The notes below the pieces were generated by a model. That model worked only from the letters and a program-made list of their open reading frames with translations. It was not told the origin of the DNA and searched no databases. The position numbers and the translations under genes were made by a program. This document shows, in pieces, positions 56,830-64,000 of a DNA stretch of 64,000 nucleotides. The DNA is from Isoetes taiwanensis. Lineage: Eukaryota; Streptophyta; Lycopodiopsida; Isoetales; Isoetaceae. The DNA lies in NCBI GenBank assembly GCA_021234155.1, contig JAJEKV010000063.1, forward strand, positions 2,787,601-2,851,600, read 5' to 3'. Numbering within the stretch: the stretch's first letter is position 1; each line of letters opens with the position of its first letter.

Positions 56830-57921
56830 ACCGCTAATTCAACTCGCGACAATGAAAAGACATCCCGATGGCGATACAGCTTAGAAAGCGTAAGGCACAT
56901 TTAGGTACGGCCGGTGAACGCCCTAAAAAGGTATGACGCAGGATACTCAAAAATATGAATATTTCTGGCAACATTCCGCTGCTGATGTTGTGAATTCTGA
57001 ATTTTGATAAATTTTTAGTTGGGTTTATCATTCCCGATGAAACCATACATTAATCAAATGTAGTTTCTTGGGCTAATACATCACCGGAGGGCATCAGCGA
57101 TTTCACGTTTTCACATTGGCGAGCAAAAACATAATAAAATAAGCGTGACATAAAAAGTATAATGCAAATTGGCGCCGTGCACGAAGTTTGTATTCATATT
57201 CAAAAATATATGTACATTTCTTCTTCTGAAAGCCAAAGAAGTTATTTCTAAACCAACATAGAGTACTGCATATTATCTCTGCCAAAATGTCACATAGGGC
57301 CCACTTACATCAAGTTGCTATCGAAGTCCGGCCCTGATTCTACCACTGATATGTATCATCCCATTCATCGGGAATGTCGAAGCCCTATATCGAAAGTGTC
57401 CCACGATCTTTGGCCTCCTCTAACTAGCAGTTCATATTTATTTGTCGGGTACGAGCCTTTACTACAGCAGACGAGTATATAAATCCCGGATGCGATGGTA
57501 GCATCTCGGGTTCTACAGCGGTCTCGATACGGGATCGAATATATGGTTTGTCCAATTCTCTTCAGAGGTTTTGAACAGCATAATTAAGAGGTAAACTTGT
57601 ATAGGGTCCACATGATTTGGTCGCCCAAAGGAAGTATAGTTGAACTAGAAGTAAATGTAATTAGAATGAGAAATTAATCCGACTAGTAAAATGATATTCC
57701 TTTCCCCGTAAAAAATAATTCTAAAGATTCAAAATAGTTCAAACGCCAGATTTTTATAGTGTTTTTTTCAAAGATCTTACCTAACACCGTACCAAAGCAT
57801 TTTGTACAAAGTAGCATGAAATAGAATACCCAACTAGGAAACGCGCCTTGGCATACTGATAAACTAGTAAATAGAAACCAAACCAGAAAATGTCAAGCGA
57901 TTTTATCTTAAATATATCATT

Positions 57922-58540
57922 CTATGTGAAATGAAATATGTACAAAAAAACATGTTCACTTACTGTAGGAAAGATAAAAGAAAGATGAACACTATAGATT
58001 ATATGAAATGGAGTATGAATGCAAAATAAAGACAATAAATAGTGGATGAAGAAAGGGAAACAAAATAAGGAAGGAGAATAAATAAGAGCCAAGAAATAGA
58101 ATATGAAGTCAGGAATAGAATATGAGCGTATAGACAAACAAATGGTGATAGAATAAGAACATATAGAAAAGATAGGAGTAATAATAGAAGAATAATAAGA
58201 ATAAGAGAGCAAATGGAAAGAGTGGAAAGGAGGAGGAAGGAGTGATAGAAATGGATTATATAAAATGGAAATAAGAAGAAATAATGGAAGAAGGAATAGG
58301 AAGGAATGGAAGAAATGGAGAATGGAGTTATTTAATAAGAATAAGTATGGTATAGAGCCGCACAAGAGCGGGTATAGAGAAACGAATAGAGAACTTATAA
58401 GAAAATATGTGTTCTTATTAAGGATGCAATAAAAATAACCAAAAACTCTACCACAAAGCTCTTTTTGTCCCATTTCTATTGTAACATGAATATCCATGAT
58501 TGTGGTCTTCAAATAGTGAATAGATAAAAAAAAAGGCACA
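57922..58540. repeat. Purine-rich low-complexity tract
   Basis: Plus strand made of degenerate GAATAGAATATGA / GGAAGGAATGG words over about 600 bp. The long Phe/Ser/Leu/Tyr-rich minus-strand frame (205 codons) follows from this composition. It may correspond to the pyrimidine tract of the first copy. Confidence 0.6.
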
Positions 58541-60509
58541 ATATCCTATTTCTTCCATGGCTTCAAGTGACTGAGATAGCTAATAATGTTCAGCACAAAG
58601 ACGATACCACTTCTTTTCTTCACTGCATGAAGTATTAAAGCATCATATAACGTTGGAACTATCGTATCTTATTTTGGAACAAGGATCATAAAGTGTTTAA
58701 GTAACTCGTGAGGGTCTCAAAAAAGGAGGAGGTTTGATGTAAAAGATATGTTTTAAACACCCCAAGCTAATGGCAAACTTAGTATGGAGAGCCATTCATG
58801 GTTCCAAATCAAACACGAAATTATTGAGGTAGTGGGTTTTTGCAATCTAGGCCCTGCTGGTGTTTGAATGGAACACCAACTACCTCAATCAAAGATTCAT
58901 TCAATTTAACACGCAGCCACACTCTCTTTAGTAAGAAGAATCCTAGAGGCTTGGAATGAAGTCTCTCTACTCTTTCTGTGGAAAAGAAGATACTTGAAAA
59001 GATTCAAATCACCATTTTCCAGCATATGGCTTGGCTTCTCAGAAGAGGGTGTTCTGCCTAAACATCCCCAAAGATATAAAGTCTGTAGAGCAAGATTAAA
59101 ACCCTGTATGATCTTCTCGAGTCAGAATGATAATCAAGAGTTGAAACTTTGATAGGGGAACAGAACAGATAGAAAATATACAATGCCATCGTAAGCAAAG
59201 TTCAAAATGTCAAGAGGATTGAAGGATGTAGTTCAACGGACAATTCAACAAACCAGATATAAAGTCTCAAGGATCACCCACTTCGGCCGGTGCCGAGATT
59301 GAAGATGGCTATTAAATGTGGACTGTTTTGAAAAAAGCATTTGGTTAGCTAAATTGGATGAAACCCTCACGCCCAAGGCGAAAATATATATTTTTGATAT
59401 TTTATTTTGAACTTAAAGTTTTCCTAGAAGAGAAGAAAATTTCAACATGTCATTGATGAGTCATGTACTAGATGTGGTATAATTGAACGCCAAGAGGAGC
59501 TTTTCCTAATGCCCGCTTGGCCCTTTGAATTGGATTAAGAAACCAATGACTCAAATGTGAGCCAATGAGAGAGATTTTCAAATTCCCAGATAGAGGGAGA
59601 TGATTTGTGGCTACCGTTAGGAACTATAGCTCATGGTATCGACACGGTAAATAGAGTGCGGTTTTCACATCGGGGACCATCATTGAATTGGGATAAAGAA
59701 TGTTTATGGGGAGACTAATTGAAATGTTCAACAGCAAAATGGATAAAGACGGATGATATAAGGCAGATGTAAAGTAGGGTCCTTCAAGGGTCTTTATAAC
59801 TTTGACCTCGATTCTCAAAGAGTTAGTGGGGATGCCACTTGCATTCAAGGAGTTGATCCATGTCAATTTCACCAGATAATTGAGTGTTTTTTGCATCACC
59901 AAGAAGATGATGAGCACAACATACGTGCCGAAAGTATACATGCCATACCAGTGTAGGAGCAGTCTGAGTATACTTGATCACCCCTCAAGATGTCTATGGT
60001 TAGGAGCCAAGACTATTAAGAAGATTCTGAAAGACAATGTCGCTTTGGGAACGAGCCACACTTTGGCCAATATTCCGTAATCCTCAGAGACCAGCCAGAC
60101 AAGGAGATTTTATTTGAACTTCTAATAAAACAATGCACACAAATTGCAGGAATTAGATGAATTGGCTTCACCTTTGGCGAAGAAGGATCGAGGATTTCTC
60201 CATTAAGCATTCCCATCCAAGCCGAATATAACATCTTCCTCGAGAAAAATCATTACTTAATCCTTTACTTATTATTTTGAATACTTTTGTCCCTTATAAT
60301 AGAGTAACATAGGTATTCAGACGAAGCATCTACCTATTTATAAAGGATGACTATATTTTTTTGTGGAAGGTAGTACATAAGTATGCACTTCATATGTATT
60401 AATGAATACAAAATCAGCCATTTCTTCTGAAAAAAAAAAAAGGAATAAAATAAGAACAAAGAAAGGGAATATCTTTATGAAAGTTAGAAAATACTAAACT
60501 AATTGTCTT
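58541..60509. other. Interior of the second copy, unassigned
   Basis: The minus-strand frame 59,941-59,624 (LTWINSLNASGIPTNSLRIE, VKTALYLPCRYHEL) resembles degraded element coding sequence. An inverted pair around GGTAGTTGGTGTTCCATTC lies near 58,830-58,890. No gene can be named. Confidence 0.35.
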
Positions 60510-61338
60510 CAGATTTAGATTTGAGCGAAACCTTGATTTGAAACTCCAAAACAAAACAAATAAAACCTAAAGCCAATTTCTTCTAAAATGAGAATTTGAA
60601 TAAAGGTAGAAGCTTGTAGCCGTAGATTGCACACAAAAGCTTGAAAAGCCGAATTGGCTAGCTTGAAAGCCATAGAAGTGATAGGAATGAAAGTCAATGC
60701 GTAAGAAATTTCAAAGTGAGAGAGAGAAAAGTTCAAAAAGTAATGTTAACTGGAAAATAATCAAGTGAAAAATTGATCACAAATAGTAACTGCTTAAAAT
60801 TTATTACAAGGGTTATTAAGTTTTTATGACTTCATGAGTTTAAAAGTTTATTACATACATTATTTTAAAGTTAGAAGGGTTAATAGGTTAAGGTTATAGT
60901 TGGTCAGTTGCTATAAGTTTAAATGTTTATGAATTAGAATTAGTTGGCGTTTGAGGAAGTTTTAACAGAAGTTAAGGTTTATAAGTACATAGTTAAGGTT
61001 ATAAGCTTGGTGTTTATGAATTAGAACTTCTAACCTAGAACTTTTAACCTACAATAACCTTCTAACGTGAAAAACTTCTAACCTATAATTCCCATAATAA
61101 ACTTCTTAATCCTTAATCGCATCCTATAATAACCTTAAAAGTTGTTTCTGTTACAACTTTTAAGGTTATTAGAGTTAGAGCCTAACCTTATAATAACCTT
61201 TAAAAGTTGTTTTAAGGTTATTATAGGTTAAAAGTTAGAAGGTTATAAGTTAGAGGTTTGGATGAGATATAATGTTGAGGAAAATAACTTGACAATCCTA
61301 TTTATATAAAATAGAACCATCAAAATAGAATAAGACAT

Positions 61339-61536
61339 ATGAGGCTTTCATTTAAGAACATGTTAGGGGAGATGTTATTTGGATATGTTAACTTATTTCT
61401 ATGTTTTATGCATTTTGTAGCCAAATGGCATGCAAACAAGCAAAAAGCCTCCCCAATGATGCTTTATCAAGGGCAAGGAAAAAATCCCCAAATAATGAAG
61501 ATGATGCCCAAGGAAAGAAAAAAAATACCTCAATGA
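61339..61536 (+). pseudogene. DUF7869-like gene, first exon only (second copy)
   Basis: MRLSFKNMLGEMLFGYVNLF parallels MRLSFMNMLLRGYLDMLTYY of 13241, followed by WHAN and the repeat MPKERKKIPQ (compare MAKERKIPQ). A TATA box (TTTATATAAAATAG, about 61,301) precedes it at the same distance as in the first copy. Cut short by the LINE at 61,545. Confidence 0.6.
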
Positions 61537-61544
61537 TGTTTTTT

Positions 61545-63360
61545 TTTTGAAGAACTGTGGTTGTCAATATATTAAAAGAATGGTAATGTTACAAAGCAAG
61601 TGAGGAGGAAGGAGAACTCTAAAGAGACAAATGATACTCTTACTCCACAACAAACTCACGAAAAACTCCAACTCTGTATCACAGACAAACTGATCATCAC
61701 CATCTACAACACCCAAGAAGTCCCAACAAACGGGCAAACTTTCTCACTTTACTAATCCCTGAACACCGTGAAAGCTTTGAAAATGAAGCTTTGTACCCGA
61801 GTCGAGGAATCGAGAGGTTGGCAGTCACAATCCCCCGAAGATCCCACAAACCGCCGCTCCAAATCAACTACAATTCAACCAGTTTTTCACGACGTGATGC
61901 AGTTTGTCGCCAAGTAAGAGCGCCAAGCACTAGATACACATGAAGGCAAACGCCGGTTAGTCATCTCACCTCAAACAGAGTTCCCAACCCAATCCTGCAA
62001 CCGCAGTGAGGGCATAAACCAGATAACGCTCCACGCCTCATCGCATGAAGGCCACAGCGTAGAGGGGTCTACACCGCTCCAAACCCGACTCCACAAGGGC
62101 ATTCACACTGACATAAATGGCAAAATTCACCTCGCTAATGTATAACCCTAACCTTCTATGGGGAAGTGAGCTCCATGTCCACGCCCAAACCGAGTGCCAA
62201 AGAATCTTGAAAATTTATATTCTTCTTCTTAAAAAATCTTCAAAATATTTAGAGACAAACCCTTTAATTCGTTATGGGTTTCTGATAATGAGTCCATCCC
62301 TTCCCTCGTATTGAGGATAATACACGCTGTTTCTCCGCTTTGCTACTTCTAAAAGGAACCCAGACATTTGTCACCGTGGTCCACGTCAATCCCGCTTTAG
62401 TCCTTGCTTGTTGAATTTGATTTGTTCTAGTCTCTAATTTTCTAAAACTATCTTTTCCTTTCGCCTCAGCTTTAAAAGCCAAGCAATTTCTTCTTAAGTT
62501 CTCGGCTTCAATTCTTTGTAAAATGATTCAAATTGGAAGCATTTTCACACCTTATTACAACTCTAAGCCTAGCAATTTTGATCACAAGGAGAGATGCAAT
62601 CATTGCTTCCATTCCCTCGCGATTTATAAGTAGCTACAATCCAAATCATGAGTATTGATCTTTAAAATGCATCCTTAACAACTGGGTTCAACTTAAGACT
62701 ATCTTTAACTGCTTAGAAGTACTAACTTAGAAGCATATAATTCAAGTGATTCTGATCTCAAATGGAGTTCTCTAAGAGATTATGACCAGATAGTGATATA
62801 ATTATTTCTTTGCAAGACCTCAGGAGCTTTAGGTAACACCTATCGCCATGCATATGTCCCGCCATCTCCAATCCAACCACATAATTCATATAAAACCGGA
62901 TTCTCCCTTGTAGTTCCATGAATCTCAATTCATTAAGCATGCCTGGCCCATCGCTCCTTTCTAATCCATGCACAATATAAGTCCCAATTCTATATCTATC
63001 ATCGCTAGTTTCACCATGTTAAAGTCCCCAACCATAATCCAATCAGATATCTCTCATACAAGGTTTTTCAAGATGTCTCTTCACACCGTCCACATGGAGG
63101 CTCTTTGTCTCCCGCTTGATTATATGCATAAATATTTATCACTCCCCCATTTACCATGAGCATACCTGTTATCCTGTGGTGCACTCCGTGAAAAACCGTG
63201 AGAAACACATGTGAGTGCACGGAGGGCTTTTTGTTAGGGCCAAAATCGCACTCTATATATGGAGGGGGTATTTTTCTTGTTTGAATTCCCTCAGATATAT
63301 ATACAAGAAAATTAATGCCCCTACTCACAGATTGTTCCAGCTTTAGCATGCCTACTTCAG
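61545..63360 (-). mobile_element. LINE fragment, minus strand, with internal deletion
   Basis: The 3' end is a short poly(T) at about 61,545 (poly(A) on the minus strand), followed by GGTTGTCAATATATTAAAAG, typical of a LINE 3' region. The endonuclease block lies at about 63,350-62,760: VNGGVINIYA, a frameshifted GDFNMVE/SDDR block near 63,030, then ERSDGPGMLNELRFMEL. A linker-region frame follows at 62,482-62,264 (DSFRKLETRTNQIQQARTKA). Reverse transcriptase is missing, so most of ORF2 is deleted. It inserted into the second copy of the large element. Confidence 0.7.
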
Positions 63361-64000
63361 TAGCGCCCTCAGAGTGTTTCTTAGATAAACCAACGATTCT
63401 AATTTAGATTCCTTGTGATTCCTATATTCTTAACATTCTATGTATTATATTTAGTACCATGAAGATTCCCCAGATTCTCTTAGAATTTTCTATTTTGATT
63501 GAGGTGTGCTACTCATGAGTTATTTAAAATCTTCCAAAATAATCTATTTTGATCTGGTAATATTTTTTAAAACATCTCTTTGAGTTCCTAGACCTATATA
63601 CCATCTAGAATATTTTTTTTTTTTCAAGATTTATATCAGACCTTTATTATGAACATTTTAGAACATTCTATTAAAATCTTAAAAACTCAATATTTCATCA
63701 AGATTTTCTTTAGATTCCCTTTTAGATATTATGAAGATTCCTTTAGATTCAATTAAATTTTAAGAGATTCCATTAGGACTTGTATATTTTCCTAGATTCT
63801 CTGTATAATTTCTATGAGATTTTATATTCCCTTTAATTCTCCCTAATTCCTTACATTTTAGAAATTTCTAGAACATTTTAGTTCCTTTCTCCGGAACATT
63901 TTGAAACTTTCAAAACATCCTAGAGTATTTTATCTACTACAACTATTACCCTTTAAATATATTTGAAACATAGCACATGCAACTGAACGAAGTACACCAA
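63361..64000. repeat. AT-rich degenerate TTTAGATTCC repeat
   Basis: AGATTCC, TTTAGATTC and AACATTTTAG words recur irregularly to the window edge. No coding potential. Confidence 0.55.

Larger units (their letters stand above)
56830..61544 (-). mobile_element. Second, partial and inverted copy of the large element
   Basis: Two blocks match the 9.5-22.1-kb element in inverse order: 56,830-57,560 matches about 15,000-15,700, and 60,510-61,544 matches about 13,000-13,760 (first exon of the DUF7869-like gene, TATA box, divergent repeat region and start of the pyrimidine tract). The spacing between the blocks is about 2.3 kb longer than in the first copy. The copy is cut at 61,545 by a LINE. Old, diverged and broken; the left arm was not found. 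Confidence 0.6.

Noticed and set aside
57922-58539. 205-codon multi-membrane-like minus-strand ORF
   Set aside because: Created by a purine-rich low-complexity tract (pyrimidine-rich on the minus strand), which avoids stop codons and yields Phe/Leu/Ser/Tyr.
1-64000. tRNA, rRNA or CRISPR loci
   Set aside because: No convincing tRNA A/B boxes with a cloverleaf, no conserved rRNA segments and no spacer-repeat arrays were seen; the tandem repeats present lack unique spacers.

Overview
The window looks like nuclear DNA of a large, repeat-rich land-plant genome, most likely a fern or another seed-free or early-seed lineage. The host genes carry spliceosomal introns and plant-type proteins: a nuclear-pore anchor (NUA/TPR), a trimethylguanosine synthase (TGS1), and a polyphenol-oxidase C-terminal domain. 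The minus strand near the left end holds a decayed copy of SAS-6, the centriole cartwheel protein. SAS-6 is kept only by plants with flagellate sperm (bryophytes, lycophytes, ferns, cycads, Ginkgo), so flowering plants are unlikely. The species cannot be fixed from sequence alone.

Layout. 0-5.6 kb: SAS-6 fragment (minus strand, about ten exons) framed by a 44-bp inverted repeat pair, with a small terminal-repeat element in one intron. 5.6-8.35 kb: two LINE fragments (minus). 9.5-22.1 kb: a roughly 12.6-kb element bounded by inverted AT-rich arms. Its left half carries a gene with a HTHEDVD motif (DUF7869-like); a repeat-rich divergent promoter lies in the middle; its right half holds unknown ORFs, a HAD/FCP1-like phosphatase relic and GC-rich nested hairpins. 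Part of a second copy lies inverted at about 56.8-61.5 kb. 22-27 kb: old repeats, a copia scrap and one unexplained 135-codon ORF. 27.5-28.0 kb: an intact intronless gene for a stand-alone PPO1_KFDV domain. 32.4-34.9 kb: thirteen NUA exons, one created by an in-frame tandem duplication. 35.3-35.7 kb: two orphan exons (minus). 36.4-37.1 kb: intronless TGS1. 42.1-46.3 kb: a tandem array of 0.8-1.8-kb units with TATC/CATC microsatellites. 46.7-53.2 kb: a Ty1/copia fossil, probably inserted in or beside an older LTR. 53.2-64 kb: degraded elements, the second copy of the large element, and a LINE fragment.

Host genes likely to be functional are the PPO-domain gene and TGS1. NUA is in frame across every exon seen but neither gene end is visible. 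SAS-6 is broken. Most of the rest is mobile DNA. The best candidate for something undescribed is the 9.5-22.1-kb element and its relative at 57-61 kb.
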